Shown here: in pieces, positions 12,027 to 22,857 of the stretch | How the letters are laid out: the number at the start of each line of letters is the position of its first letter | Numbering within the stretch: position 1 is the stretch's first letter | From: Cinnamomum chago | Taxonomy: Eukaryota; Streptophyta; Magnoliopsida; Laurales; Lauraceae | NCBI GenBank assembly: GCA_038049695.1 | Contig: CP142455.1 | Location: forward strand, 30,479,501 to 30,543,500 | Direction of reading: 5' to 3' | DNA: 64,000 bases | Translations under genes and position numbers: made by a program | The notes under the pieces: model-generated | What the model saw: the letters and a program-made list of their open reading frames with translations, nothing else | Databases searched by the model: none | What the model was told of the DNA's origin: nothing

Positions 12027-13859
12027 ATGTCCGCCCAAATCCCTAACCCCCATCTTCCCCTCCCCCTCCCCCTCCCCCTCCATTCCAGCGGCCATCTTCT
12101 TTCCCAGCTTCCTCCATTAGCTCCCCCTTCAGCCTCCTCTGCCCCCCTTAGCTTGCGTCCTGCCTCTGCCTGTGCTCCAGCTCCCTGCGTCGTTGCGTCA
12201 GCCTCGGCTCCCCCCTCTTCCCTACTCCCCACGGTGTCTGCATTGCTCCCCCCTATCTCTCTCCTCCTACCTCTCTCCAGCTCGACGTTTTCCCTCCCCT
12301 CTCCAGCCAACCCATCCCGTCTGATGGTGGAACCCGGGCGACCCCGTTCCAGCTCCAGCCTCCAGAGCAGCGCCTTTCGAATCTGGGATCCGCCTCGACT
12401 CTGGTACCTCTCTCTTCTCCTCATCCTTCTTCCCTCCTTCCCTCTGTCCAATCTCATATTTGGGACCATTCCCAGCTCGAGCTCATGCTAAACCACCTAG
12501 CTAGTCTCCTCCACCCTACCTCTGCTCAGGTTTCCTCCGTCCTTCCTATTCCCTCTCCCCCCATTCCGCAGGCCCATGTTCCCTCCCCAATCGCCATCCC
12601 TGTAGACCGAGCACCTCCCCCCCCCCCCCCCCCCCTCCCCCACCTCCCCTGAAGCCTCCCTCCCCTCCCCTCCCAACCAGCCAGCTTCCCTACTCGACCC
12701 AATCGCTTCTCATCAGTCAGCAAGTCCCTCCCCCCCTAGCTGGTTAGATCTCTTCCAAGCTGCAAAACCCCTTCCCCCCTCAGAATATCCTCCCTCTTTC
12801 ATCTCTGATGGCCAAATCTGCATCAAAGTCCCATCTTCCTTGATTGATCCCTGCAAAAACTCCTTTGCAAATGCTGCCATTGGGAGATTCCTAGGAAAAA
12901 GACCCACAGTGGAATGGCTGTCTCACCAAGCTAATTCCAATTGGAACCTATCCAAACCCTGTTTGATCTCCCTAACTGACAAGGGCCATTTTATCTTCAG
13001 ATTTAGCTCCAAGGAAGACTTAGACTTGATCCTCAACAAATCCCCTGTTCAAATCCAATCCAAACGATTGCATCTCCTTCCCTGGTCTCCTGGCCAAGGT
13101 GACCCTGTTTGGCCAAACTTCCACCCAGTCTGGATCCGTCTGCATGGAATCCCCTTCCACTGTTGGAGTAGCAATATCCTCATGTCCTTAGCCAACTCCA
13201 TAGGCCAGCCCATTAAGTTGGATGACATCACTGCCTCCCAACGTATCCTCACCTTTGCCAGGATCTTAGTCAACCTGGATCTCTCCAAACCCAAACCTCA
13301 CCAGATTAAGGTAGTCCTAGAAGGAGATTCGGAGGTTCTGGTTTCCATTACTTATGAAAACATGCCCTGTTCCAAATGCCAATTGACTGGTCATCCAGAC
13401 TCCTCCTGCAGAGCAGGTAATCCTGGCTCCCTCAACTATGAGCCTCCTCCCAATACCAGGGATGGAATCCTTGGCAAAATCCCTCCTAACCCCACGATTC
13501 AACCCCCTCCTCCTGTAGTCCTCCCTGTGCCCACGGTCCCTCCTTTGAATCTCCATTCTACTTCCATCACTCCTAACACTGTCAGCACCCCCCAGGCCCC
13601 CCCCATCCCTCCTCCGTCCTCCACCACTCTGGGCCATTCTCCTCTGGAACAGTTCCCAGAGGAATTCCCGCAGGAACCCTTGGATCCTATTCCTGTAGAA
13701 ATCTCCAATCAATTCTCCATTCTGGAAAATTTTCCTTTTTCTGATCCTCTTACAGGTATCACTCCTCCCAATTGTCCCCTCATAGATGTCTTTGCAAATA
13801 AGGATCCTTCCCCTACCTCCCTTCACCTAGACCACTCCTTGCCCCCCCGGTCCAGGTGA
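12027..13859 (+). pseudogene. LINE ORF1 (DUF4283 and CCHC zinc knuckle), frame-broken at the N-terminus
   Basis: ORF1 binds the element RNA in plant LINEs. From about 12650 to 13859 the frame is open and encodes a DUF4283-like domain (around 12840-13340, with the core VWIRLHGIPFHCW) followed by a zinc knuckle, CSKCQLTGHPDSSC. After that comes a long proline-rich tail. The N-terminal part, starting at ATG 12027, is very proline/serine-rich. Its frame ends at a TAA at 12489. The likely native frame there (WDHSQLELMLNHLASLL) is a different one, so at least one shift lies upstream of about 12450. A second shift falls at or near a 19-C run (12617-12635). The C run could be a sequencing or assembly length error, so the break may not all be biological. 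Confidence 0.75.
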
Positions 13860-14055
13860 TCCACCTCCCTCCTCCCTTCCTCAGGCCCTGGAGCCTGCTT
13901 CCCACACGGCTAGTTCAGAATTGGTGATAGATCTCTCCCCCTACACAATGAAAAAAAAAGGCAGGAAAAAAAAAACAGTACCTCCCAATTTCCTCCTCTG
14001 GCCGCCCTAGCACTAGAAGCTTCAATGGAGCCCTCTCTCCCTCAACAATTTCCCA

Positions 14056-17000
14056 ATGATCAGAGCCCTTTTTTGGAATTGCAGAGGGATAGCTAACTCC
14101 CCTACAATCAGAGCCCTCCTTCACTTGACCTCCTCCTATCACCCGGACATCATCTTCCTCTCTGAACCTAAAACCCTTTCCCCCCCCTCCTCTTTGATTT
14201 CCACCCTTGGGTTTGATGGCTTCTTCTCCAACAACCCAAATTCCTTAGGTTCGATTTGGTGTTTTTTTAAAGAAAATTCTAATTTCAAATTTTCTCTCCT
14301 TGAATCCTCTAACCAATTCCTCACTGTCTCTTTCACCAATCCTACCAACGGTAACTCCCATTTAATTTCAGGAGTCTATGGCTCTACCAATTATATCCAT
14401 AGAAGGGACCTATGGGACTACATTGTTTCCAAAAGCAACTCCAGCCTCCCTTGGTGCCTCCTAGGTGACTTCAACGCCACCCTTTCTGCCTCTGAAAAGC
14501 TCAGCTTCCACCCTTCCCGCTTCGTTAGTGATTTCCACCTGATGATGCTCTCCTCTGGTATGCTAGATATGGGCTACTCAGGCAACAAATTCACATGGTC
14601 CAATAATCGCAAGGGCTCAGCCTATGTAGCAGCCAGGCTTGACAGAGCCATTTGCAACACCCACTGGTGTGCAGCCCTCCCAGACCCCCAGTTATCTCAC
14701 CTCCCCAAATTCTCCTCTGACCATTGCCCCTTACTTCTCTCCCACTACCAGAGGTTCCCCACTGCCAACGTGCCTTTTAAGTTTGAATCCATGTGGACCC
14801 ATCATCCAGACTTTCTCAACCTGGTTGCCCACAACTGGAACTCAGACTTACCTGGCCACTCCCAATTCACTCTAGCCCAAAACCTGAAAACCATGAAGAG
14901 CATTCTCAAGACTTGGAATAAGTCGGTTTTTGGGGACTTGAAGCTGAGAATTCATCAAGCAGAATCGGCTGTCCTTTCCATCCAAGAGCTTCTTGATGCT
15001 GGCCCGTCAGATTCCCTCCATCAAGATCGCTCAAAAGCCAAATCTTCCCTGCACAACTGGCTCCAAGTTCAGGAAATCCATTGGCGTCAAAAATCTAGAT
15101 CCAAATGGCTGACTGACGGTGATAGGAACACCTCCTTCTTCCATGCATCTGCCAAGTCCAGAGGGGTGATTAATAGCATCTCCAAGATTCTCTCTAATGG
15201 CAACTGGGTTGAGGATCCTAACCAAATCCAGCTTCTAGCCACTGATTACTTTTCCTCTGTTGCTCAATCCCCAAATTTTCTCTTGGACGAAAACATGTTT
15301 CTCGTTGAAAGCTCCAAAGTCTCCTCTGAGCAGAATGTTCTCCTGTGCTCCTATCCAGCAGCTGAAGAGATTAAGCAGGCTGTCTTCGACCTCAACAAAA
15401 ATAGTGCTCCTGGCCCTGATGGGTTTTCAGGCTCTTTTTTCACATCTACTTGGTCTATTACAGGCGCCTCAGTGATCAGGGCTGTCCAGCACTTCTTCTC
15501 TGCTAGAAAGCTCTACAAAGCAGCCAACACCTACCTCCTTACCCTCATCCCAAAGACCCCTTCCCCCAGCTCTTTTGAAGACTTTAGACCAATTAGCCTT
15601 CTCAATTTGTCCTACAAAATCATTTCCAAAATCCTGGCCTCTAGGTTGGCAGGTATCCTCCCCTCTATTATTTCTCCCAACCAAGCTGCTTTCGTCAAAG
15701 GAAGATCCATTCACCATCAAATAGCTCTGGCCCATGAACTCTTCCAAAAGCTCAACTCTAAGATCAGTGGTGGAGCCCTTTGTATGCAACTAGATATCTC
15801 TAAAGCTTTTGATAAGCTCAGCTGGTCCTTCCTGCTCAAGTCTCTTGCCTTTTTTGGCTTCTTTGAGCACTGGATCTCCCTCATCAAGGAATGCATCTCT
15901 ACAGCCAAGGGTTCTGTGCTGATCAACAGGTCCCCCTGTGGTTTCTTCCCTTCCTCCTGTGGCCTCAGACAAGGGGATCCCCTATCCCCTTACCTCTTCA
16001 TAATTGCAGAGGAAATCCTCAGTCTTAACCTCCACAAGATGATAGCCAGTGGCCTCATTTTCCCTCTCTCTAAAGCCCAATTCACCCCCTGTCACCTCTT
16101 CTATGCGGATGATATCGTTCTTTTCCTCAGAGGCTATAAGCCCAGCTTGACAGCTCTAAATTTGGTCCTTAGTTCCTACCAACGCAGCTCAGGTCAGGTT
16201 TTCAACTTAAGGAAAAGCAAGCTCTTCATTGGGAAATGCTCTGTTAGAAAAAGGAGCCAGATTCAGCAGTTGACAAATCTCCAAGCATCTCCCCTCTCCT
16301 CTAAGTACCTTGGAGCCCCTCTAGTCCTTGGTACTCCAAAGAAGCACCACTTCAACCATCTGATAGACCGATTCATCTCCAAGCTATCAGGTTGGAAATC
16401 CAAGCTCCTCTCCTTTGCTGGCCGTAGAATTCTCATCAGACATGTGCTGGGCAGCCTCGCCACCCACATAGCTTTGGTCTTCCCTATTCCCAAATCAGTG
16501 ACAAATCTCCTGGACCGTTTGATGAAGAATTTCTTGTGGTCAACTGATCCCTCCAATCCCAAAAGGCACTATATCAGCTGGAAGGTGGTCTGTCTCCCCA
16601 CTGATGAAGGTGGTTTAGGCATTAGACGTCTCCAGGAGCAAAACAAGGCCTCTTTCATCAAGCTTGGATGGCAGGCTGCCTCTTCTTCATCTCTCTGGGC
16701 TAATTGGATGAGAAGAAAGTATTTTCATAATTGCTCTCTCTGGAATCAATCTTCCCTCAAAACAGGCTCCTGCATCTGGCGCCATATCAGGCTGGTGGCA
16801 CACTTCATCCATGCTGGATCTAGATGGATCGTTGGAGATGGCTCCCTGGTTGATGTTTGGCATGACAGCTGGGCAGAGGACCATAGTCTGGCCTCTCTGT
16901 TCCCCTCCCTCTCTCTCCCTCTCAACCAGAGAATCAGCTCTCTCAACAATGCTGATAGCTGGCTGATCCCTGAAGATACCCCCCTGGACGCTGCTGAGCT

Positions 17001-17649
17001 CCTCAGTCTGAAGCTCCAGGACTTAGTCATCCATCAGAACTCAGCTGACTCCATTAGCTGGAAATCCCATCCTGTTAAAGACCTTCAGTTCAAAGAAGCC
17101 TGGGACCTCCTTCGTTTCAGAGAATTGAAAGTTCCTTGGGTGCCCCTTATCTGGAACTCAATGCTAGCTCCCAGAGTATCCTTCTTTGCTTGGAGGCTCA
17201 TGCATTGCAAAACCCCCACTCAGGATTGGCTTCAGTCTGCTGGTTTCAGCCTTGCAAACCGTTGTTGTCTCTTCAGGACTAGCGTGGAATCTGTTCTTCA
17301 CCTCTTCTTCCACTGCCACTTTGCTGCTGGGATTTGGTCTTGGATTCTCCAAGGTGCTGGTGTTACAGTCACTCTCCATCCCTCTCCCTCATGGATCTGG
17401 CAACTCCTCTCAGCTAACTGCGACAAGCTGGCGACTCAGGGTGCTGCTGTGATCTTCCTCTCCAAAATCTACTTCATTTGGAAATGCAGAAATGATCTCA
17501 CTTTTAGGAACTCCAACGTCTCCCAGCAGAAGGCCAAAATCCTACTTGCTGAGCTCATTGCCTCTTCTCTCAGTAAGTTGGTCAAACCTTTCTCAGGCAG
17601 CACCATCCGGGAGTTCTTCAGGTTCCTAACCATTCCCCTTCCCAACTAG
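14056..17649 (+). CDS. LINE ORF2: AP endonuclease, reverse transcriptase, zinc-binding C-terminus
   Basis: This 1197-aa ORF starts with ATG at 14056 and has no internal stop. Residues 1 to about 230 are an exonuclease-endonuclease-phosphatase fold with WNCRG near the start, SEPK, GDFN (near 137) and SDH (near 221); it nicks the target DNA. Residues about 440-760 are the reverse transcriptase, with the motif SAPGPDGF, the region around LDISKAFDKLSW and the catalytic FYADDIVLF near 686. The C-terminal region near 1035-1110 has WNSMLAPRVSFFAWRL and a Cys/His cluster, the zf-RVT domain of plant LINEs. All key residues that I can recognise are present, so the protein may be functional. It copies LINE RNA by target-primed reverse transcription in the nucleus. 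It starts about 200 bp after ORF1. Confidence 0.93.
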   Translation: MIRALFWNCRGIANSPTIRALLHLTSSYHPDIIFLSEPKTLSPPSSLISTLGFDGFFSNNPNSLGSIWCFFKENSNFKFSLLESSNQFLTVSFTNPTNGNSHLISGVYGSTNYIHRRDLWDYIVSKSNSSLPWCLLGDFNATLSASEKLSFHPSRFVSDFHLMMLSSGMLDMGYSGNKFTWSNNRKGSAYVAARLDRAICNTHWCAALPDPQLSHLPKFSSDHCPLLLSHYQRFPTANVPFKFESMWTHHPDFLNLVAHNWNSDLPGHSQFTLAQNLKTMKSILKTWNKSVFGDLKLRIHQAESAVLSIQELLDAGPSDSLHQDRSKAKSSLHNWLQVQEIHWRQKSRSKWLTDGDRNTSFFHASAKSRGVINSISKILSNGNWVEDPNQIQLLATDYFSSVAQSPNFLLDENMFLVESSKVSSEQNVLLCSYPAAEEIKQAVFDLNKNSAPGPDGFSGSFFTSTWSITGASVIRAVQHFFSARKLYKAANTYLLTLIPKTPSPSSFEDFRPISLLNLSYKIISKILASRLAGILPSIISPNQAAFVKGRSIHHQIALAHELFQKLNSKISGGALCMQLDISKAFDKLSWSFLLKSLAFFGFFEHWISLIKECISTAKGSVLINRSPCGFFPSSCGLRQGDPLSPYLFIIAEEILSLNLHKMIASGLIFPLSKAQFTPCHLFYADDIVLFLRGYKPSLTALNLVLSSYQRSSGQVFNLRKSKLFIGKCSVRKRSQIQQLTNLQASPLSSKYLGAPLVLGTPKKHHFNHLIDRFISKLSGWKSKLLSFAGRRILIRHVLGSLATHIALVFPIPKSVTNLLDRLMKNFLWSTDPSNPKRHYISWKVVCLPTDEGGLGIRRLQEQNKASFIKLGWQAASSSSLWANWMRRKYFHNCSLWNQSSLKTGSCIWRHIRLVAHFIHAGSRWIVGDGSLVDVWHDSWAEDHSLASLFPSLSLPLNQRISSLNNADSWLIPEDTPLDAAELLSLKLQDLVIHQNSADSISWKSHPVKDLQFKEAWDLLRFRELKVPWVPLIWNSMLAPRVSFFAWRLMHCKTPTQDWLQSAGFSLANRCCLFRTSVESVLHLFFHCHFAAGIWSWILQGAGVTVTLHPSPSWIWQLLSANCDKLATQGAAVIFLSKIYFIWKCRNDLTFRNSNVSQQKAKILLAELIASSLSKLVKPFSGSTIREFFRFLTIPLPN

Positions 17650-17725
17650 TCTGTTGGTTACTTTTAGTTTCTGGTTTTCTCTGCTGTTTGGTTTCTGGTC
17701 TCAGTTTTTGTTTATTTTTTTGTCT

Positions 17726-17830
17726 CTTCTTGGCTGTCTCCATGGGGGCTTTTAGCCTGTATTTTTCCTTTCTTTTGTATTCTTCTTGGCTGTCTCCCTG
17801 GGGGCTTTTAGCCTGTATTTTTCCTTCTTT
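17726..17830. repeat. Tandem duplication in the LINE 3' UTR
   Basis: Two copies of a unit of about 52 bp containing CTTCTTGGCTGTCTCC, GGGGGCTTTTAGCCTG and TATTTTTCCTT stand side by side. The second is followed by TTTAATACAATTGCC and the A tail. Duplicated 3' ends may affect template recognition by the reverse transcriptase; that role is inference. Confidence 0.85.
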
Positions 17831-17931
17831 CTCCTTTAATACAATTGCCTTTTAGCAAAAAAAAAAATATTGACATTTAAAAGGGTACAGGTTTTTTTTT
17901 TTTTTTTTCTATTTTGGGGTTTCCCAAAACA

Positions 17932-18011
17932 ACATGGGACATTTAAAAAGGGTACCTGTTGGAACTGGTGACTGCAACATGGGACACTTAAAAAGGGTAC
18001 CTGTTGGAACT
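17932..18011. repeat. Short direct repeat next to the LINE tail
   Basis: Two near-identical 35-bp units (ACATGGGACA..TAAAAAGGG..CTGTTGGAACT) start 45 bp apart at 17932 and 17977. A third partial copy (GACATTTAAAAGGGTAC) sits directly after the LINE A tail at about 17871. The LINE may have inserted into an existing tandem repeat. Confidence 0.7.
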
Positions 18012-18586
18012 TGTTGTGACTGTTAAATATAAATTTTTTTTGTTGCAAATACAAAAAGTTTGCAAATTAGTAAAAAAAACCCGATTTCGTTATACACAAT
18101 AAGTAAAAAAAAAAAACCAATCTAAAAAATCTATTTAAACTCAGCTTCAAAACAACTTGGTGTTGCAACCTATTTTTGAAACAACATGGCTGTAAATTGG
18201 GTTGGTAATACACGAGAATTAAGAAGACCAAATCCACAAAATGACACATAAGACTCCGAGTTTAAACCGATTGGTTGGGCCATTTCTCACATTTGAATGC
18301 CCAAAAAAATATGAAAAGATATTTTATAATTAAAAACCAAATAGTTAAATATTATTTTTATTAATAAAAACTTCAATTTACTAGACTCCCTGTGACCTAC
18401 TTTAGGGCATGTTTGCATAACTAACTCTGGAAAATCGTGCATGCTATTTTGCTCCCATTTGGTGCACTGCTTTTCTATGTCAAAAGAAGAAACACGAGTC
18501 GTTTTCTTTGAATATGTGAAAATTTATGTATTTAAAAATGACAATTGTAAAATATTTTCAACATTACACAAACATGACTTTTTTCT

Positions 18587-18620
<34 letters not shown>

Positions 18621-18904
18621 TTTCTAGGTTGTGTTAGATCTATGTTGTTTGCAATTTGATGGTTAGTATATATATGCATTCATTTTCATCACTTCATCTA
18701 GTTTCAAAATTACATCTTGGTAGCTTGAAAATCATGTCTGTAAATTGACCCTATCATGTTTTATTCAAAATGCTTTTGGTTGATTTCATCTTGATTCCAA
18801 ATGTGATTTTATTTGACTTACAAATCTTTAGTTTTCTGTGGTACACTTGGTTTCCAACGATTTTTTAGTCAAATCCTTCAGAACTTCTGGATTTCTGACT
18901 GTAT

Positions 18905-19275
18905 ACACTGTCGGTCAGCTTGTCGGTCAGGTGTCGGCTAACCAACCAGAGAACCGAGCTCAACCGAGCTTTTGTCGGCTTCAATTCCAGCAAGGTGGTT
19001 TTTCTATCAGTCGAGGTTCGATCGACCGAAGGTGTCTCAACACTTGACCGAACTCTATTCCGTTCTGATTCCAGAGAGCATGTTTTTCAACTATTTTGCT
19101 CTCTCGTTCACGTGTCGGTCGACCGAATGAGTTTCGGTAAACCAACAATAGAATTGTTTCAAAAAATATATGACCATTGTAATATGACCGTTGGGTTCGG
19201 TCGACCGAGCTCTATATGTCGGTCAACCGACAAGAGATCTATTGGACACATATTTTCTCTTATAAAAAGAACTCT
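18905..19275 (+). promoter_or_regulatory. LTR promoter region: CGGTCGACCGA-type palindromes, MYB motif, TATA box
   Basis: Several full or partial copies of the palindrome CGGTCGACCGA (for example around 19113-19125 and 19198-19210) plus looser CGGTCAACCGA and CGATCGACCGA forms precede a TATA-like TTATAAAAAGA near 19259. Between them the reverse complement reads CCCAACGGTCA, a full match to the plant mitosis-specific activator consensus YCYAACGGYYA. The same order is found in the younger copy at 38568-38731. Confidence 0.6.
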
Positions 19276-20084
19276 ACCTTGTTTTTGGAGTTGGGGCCTT
19301 GAGAGTCTCTTTGAAGACCAATCTTGGGAGTTTTTCCGAACATCATTCAAACCCAAAGATCAAGTATAACTCAGGGGAGCAAGAGGAACATCTTGGAAAG
19401 ACAAAGCTTGGTTCTATAGTTAAACATCTTAGTAAGCTTTGCTTTTTTCATATCATTTGTTACATGCTAGTTTAACTTATTGGAAAATCTTTTCTAGCTT
19501 GTTAACTATGATGTGTTGAATCCTTAATATTATCTTTGATTTATTTATTATTGGATTCATCACTTGGTCTCAAACCAAGTCTTTGCCCTGTATAAATCTT
19601 GCTTACTTCAACTTTCTTGATACTAATTGATACATGATCTCTCTACTTGGTTGAGTCTTTAGCTAGTTGTTTTTCACTCTATGATCTCATATGAAACCTT
19701 TATGTTTTGAAAAACAACTTTGCTCTTTCATTCCATGTTCTTTAAGATTTAATTTTTCTTACAACTTACATTTCTTGATTAATGAAATCTTTACAAGTTA
19801 TCTTTTGAAAATGAACATGTGATTTGCAATACAACTTCAATTTATCTATCCCTGCACTTTAAACTTTGAAATGCTTTAAGCATATATCATTTGAGCCTTC
19901 TTTTTAACTTTGATTGAAGTTTACACACACACATCATATCCATTCATATTTGCATTACATAAAGTGTTGTGTGAGTTTGTTTTACACTTTCATATCCACC
20001 TAATTTAGAGGCATTGTAATTGAGCTTATTTTGTATCTTTTAAAGTGTTTGTATATATATTTTCTTTGAGAAATTATCTTTTGT

Positions 20085-20228
20085 AAAGGTTATTGCTCAG
20101 CCTTAGAAAAACATAGTGCAAAGGTTATTGCTCAGCTTTAGAAAAGCATAGTGTATAAGTTATTGTTAAGCCTAAGAAAAGCATAGTGTTAGAGGTTATT
20201 GCCGAGCCTTTTGAAAAGCATATATAGT
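20085..20228. repeat. Four tandem units of about 36 bp in the solo LTR
   Basis: Units begin AGGTTATTGCTCAGCC or a close variant and end AAAAGCATAGTG. Four diverged copies are present. The same repeat, independently diverged, lies at the equivalent place in both LTRs of the younger element (40211-40342 and 45512-45642). Confidence 0.8.
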
Positions 20229-20374
20229 GGAAATCCGGTGGGGTGTTAGATCACAAGCTGGTAGTGAATGTAAGTATTGAGACCGAACCACTATAAATCA
20301 TTATGTGATGGTGCATGCTTTGTCAGTTAAAATTGGTCATAATTGGTCACTAATTTGAAGCTCACCCTATTTAA

Positions 20375-20399
20375 CCCCCCCCCCCCCCCCCCCCCCCCC
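20375..20399. repeat. Run of 25 C
   Basis: A homopolymer at the place where the younger family member has about seven C (CACCCCCCC before TCTAGGG). The length may be unreliable in the assembly. Confidence 0.85.
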
Positions 20400-20427
20400 A
20401 GGGTAAGGATCCCGGACTTTCAGGTTG

Positions 20428-22274
20428 GACTGCTGGTATGGTGTGATAATTTTAACTTGAGCAAGCAGAGATTGGTCCTCGGGCATGTGTGTCGAAGTAA
20501 CGTCCCATTTCTTTGTGGAATTCAAAGAATTTTTGAATTTTCAAACATGTAGAACTCCTTAAATTCTCCTTCTTAGTTTAACATCCAGAAATATTACCAA
20601 AAAAAATAAAGGGGATGAAATTATTTCCTAAATTAGGATAACGAAAAGGCCCTAACACCACTCATGATCCCTGAGCGTGTTTGCCTACCTTTCGCTTAAT
20701 GATTTTACAATTATGTAACCATTACACACTTCCTCATTTGCTTGTCAGTTTTTTCACATACAGGCTCAGCCCTATTCACCACAAATGTCCACTCGGTGCG
20801 GCATCATTCCTCATATGCTAGTCAGTAGGGCCTGGGAGGAGACAATGCAATAGTTGAAACGTAAATAGAGGGTTTGTCATCGTGACAGTTGTTTGATGTT
20901 ATCTCACTCTTTCCACACGTTATTAATCGTGGGGCCCATCATCGGTGGAGTCATGATTTTGATGGTCAATTAATAGTTTAAAGTATCCTTTGCCTTTTAA
21001 TTTTTTGTACGGACTGAACTCAAAAGGCATACACTCAATATTATGTCGAGAAAGCTTTTAGAGATGGAGTTATATACATCCAAATTCAAAATAATTTTCA
21101 TCTTTTTCAATGTTAAGGATTAACCCATGTAAACACAAATAAACGGGCCACATGTAATCACAAGTGGAACCCATTACAGATGCCAACAGTTACAATTTGG
21201 TCATAGAAAGTATAAATATAAAAGCCTCCCTCTTCCATAGGACCCGAACATAGTTTTTGTCACATGGAATTAGTTCACCAGCATTCCCAATGGAGGAGTA
21301 TTACACGAGATGGAGGAACTTTGACACTATTTTAATTGTATGGAATCTTTGTTTTAAAAATGGAACTGGACAGTGACATAAAAATAAAAGTAAAATATTG
21401 AATTCAATTCTGAAGTGGTAAAATTATGATTTATTCATAAACCTATCCAATTGAATGATTTTTTACCACTAGAGTGACATTTTTGGATGCGCCAAAGAAA
21501 CTGAAGAAAATAATAAAGCAGAAAAATATACTCGTTCATTTTCTAAACGTAAAAAAGCTCGTTTTTCTAACAACTCGAAAAAAGTGAGAAAAAGATATTT
21601 TTCCTTTTAAAATGTTCAATATTGTAATCCTATAATGACCCCCTAGATAATTTTATATAAAACACTTTCTAAGTATTTCTAAAATATAGTGACTCGAAAC
21701 CTTCTTGACTAATAGATTTCAATATTGGAATAACATCAGATAGTGTTTTGAATGGAAAATGCTCTTAATAAATATCTTCTTTATTATAGGCTTTGAAGTT
21801 TCAAAGGAAAGACACAGGAGTCTTTACTTGATTGGGAAAATGTACGTTTTCTTTTCTTATCTTCTTAAGACTCATTGAGTCTCACCACATAGTGGTCCGC
21901 CCTAAGCTCGCATTTGTGCGCCATACAATCTCGTGGAAGTGGAGTGGAAAAGTTTAGTTTCTTCCACAGAAAATAGTACTTTTGTTGGGTGTAACATTTG
22001 TCGACAAAAGAAAAGAGAAAAAGGCTTTTCTGACGCCAGTGAGGTTTCTTTTATATGGACAATATATTTCATTGACCACATACTTTCACCCAAAAAGAAC
22101 AAAAAATCCAACCACATACAACGCAAGCTCGGATCTATTCACAATAAATGTCCAAGCACTGCAAAGTTCAAATACCCTTTTTTTTAGCTATCTAGCATTC
22201 TCAAAATTCCAATAAAATCCAACCACATAAACCCTAGAATAATAATCAGGAATTTAGGAACAACATATTGGCTC
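20428..22274. repeat. Non-coding block A, paralogous to 28226-29230 and partly to 30940-31175
   Basis: No gene is recognised. Several stretches recur further right: TGATAATTTTAACTTGAGC (20440s, again near 28535), the text around CATATGCTAGTCAGTAGGGC to GATGGTCAATTAATAG (20800-20975, again 28845-29020), and GATTTCAATATTGGAAT..CATCAGATAGTGTTTTGAA (21715-21760, again 29150-29195 and 31105-31140). The homology also extends to the left of the solo LTR, where 18252-18530 matches 28226-28390. Together these make a duplicated region into one copy of which the solo LTR inserted. Confidence 0.7.
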
Positions 22275-22460
22275 CTCTAGCAATATGGGTAGTTGAGAAT
22301 AACTCTCTAACTGAGTGGTAAGGAGAGTCAGTTCTCGCCTGATTGTCTAAATTTCGAACTCCAAGTACACCGTCTCTTTCAGCACTCCAAGTATACTGCC
22401 TCTTCTCACGTGTGTAGGCTCCCTTCCAACTTGTATGAGGCAATTTTGTTATTTTTCCTA
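22275..22460 (+). mobile_element. Possible tRNA-derived SINE
   Basis: An A-box-like TAACTGAGTGG (22308-22318) is followed about 40 nt later by a B-box-like TTTCGAACTCC (22352-22362). The text GAGTGGTAAGGA is shared with the SINE at 11817-11985. Ends and target duplication are not clear. It could be a diverged member of the same SINE family or a chance tRNA-like match. Confidence 0.4.
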
Positions 22461-22857
22461 ATACGAAGAAGGTCCAAGAAAAATTAAACTTTTTGGGAAG
22501 GGAGCAAGGAACCAATCTCCATGGGTATGCTACAAGTCGAAATCCCCTCGTTTTTTTTTGTTTTTTTTTTTAGAGAGGGACAGTTGCAATCAATGAACCC
22601 ACTTTTATCAAACGTCATGTCAAAAACCCAAGCTTGGGAAAGAAGGACCCATTGTGTCACACACCTTTTCTAGCGTCAAGAACTTTTCATTTACTCACAT
22701 CCTGGCGTGTGGGATTTGATTGTGACGTGCTTCTTCATCTGGATAGATTTGATAACTTGATTTAAAAAAATAAATAGTGGACTAAACTGTACAGAGGGGC
22801 TGAGAGAACGATGGTAATGGATATATGATAGGAAAAGAGATTTGAAGTAAAATACTA

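Larger units (their letters stand above)
12027..17867 (+). mobile_element. LINE (L1-type non-LTR retrotransposon), nearly full length
   Basis: Two consecutive ORFs (ORF1 with nucleic-acid-binding domain and zinc knuckle; ORF2 with endonuclease, reverse transcriptase and a zinc-binding C-terminus) are followed by a 3' UTR of about 205 bp and an A run at 17857-17867. That is the complete order of a plant L1-type LINE. The exact 5' end is not visible; I start the element at the first plausible ORF1 ATG, and a 5' UTR may begin some tens of bases upstream. No target duplication was found by eye. ORF2 is open throughout, so the insertion is probably not very old. Confidence 0.9.
18632..20422 (+). 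mobile_element. Solo LTR of the same family as the young element at 38185-45895
   Basis: TGTTAGATCT...GACTTTCA is flanked by an exact 5-bp duplication, GGTTG at 18627-18631 and 20423-20427. Throughout it matches the LTR of the 38-46 kb element in order: TTTGCAATTTGATGG near the start, the CGGTCGACCGA motif region, a TATA box, long CATATGTTT/ACAAGTT text, AGGTTATTGCTCAGCC tandem units, GTGGAAATCCGGTGGGGTG, and a C run before the end. No primer-binding site follows, so only the LTR remains. The matching empty site in a paralogous block near 28515 supports the insertion. It is diverged by many substitutions and indels, hence much older than the 38-46 kb copy. Confidence 0.9.

Noticed and set aside
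14056..17649. Many antisense and out-of-frame open stretches inside the LINE ORF2 and the receptor gene
   Set aside because: They lie under strong coding sequence on the other frame and show no domain; they are shadows.
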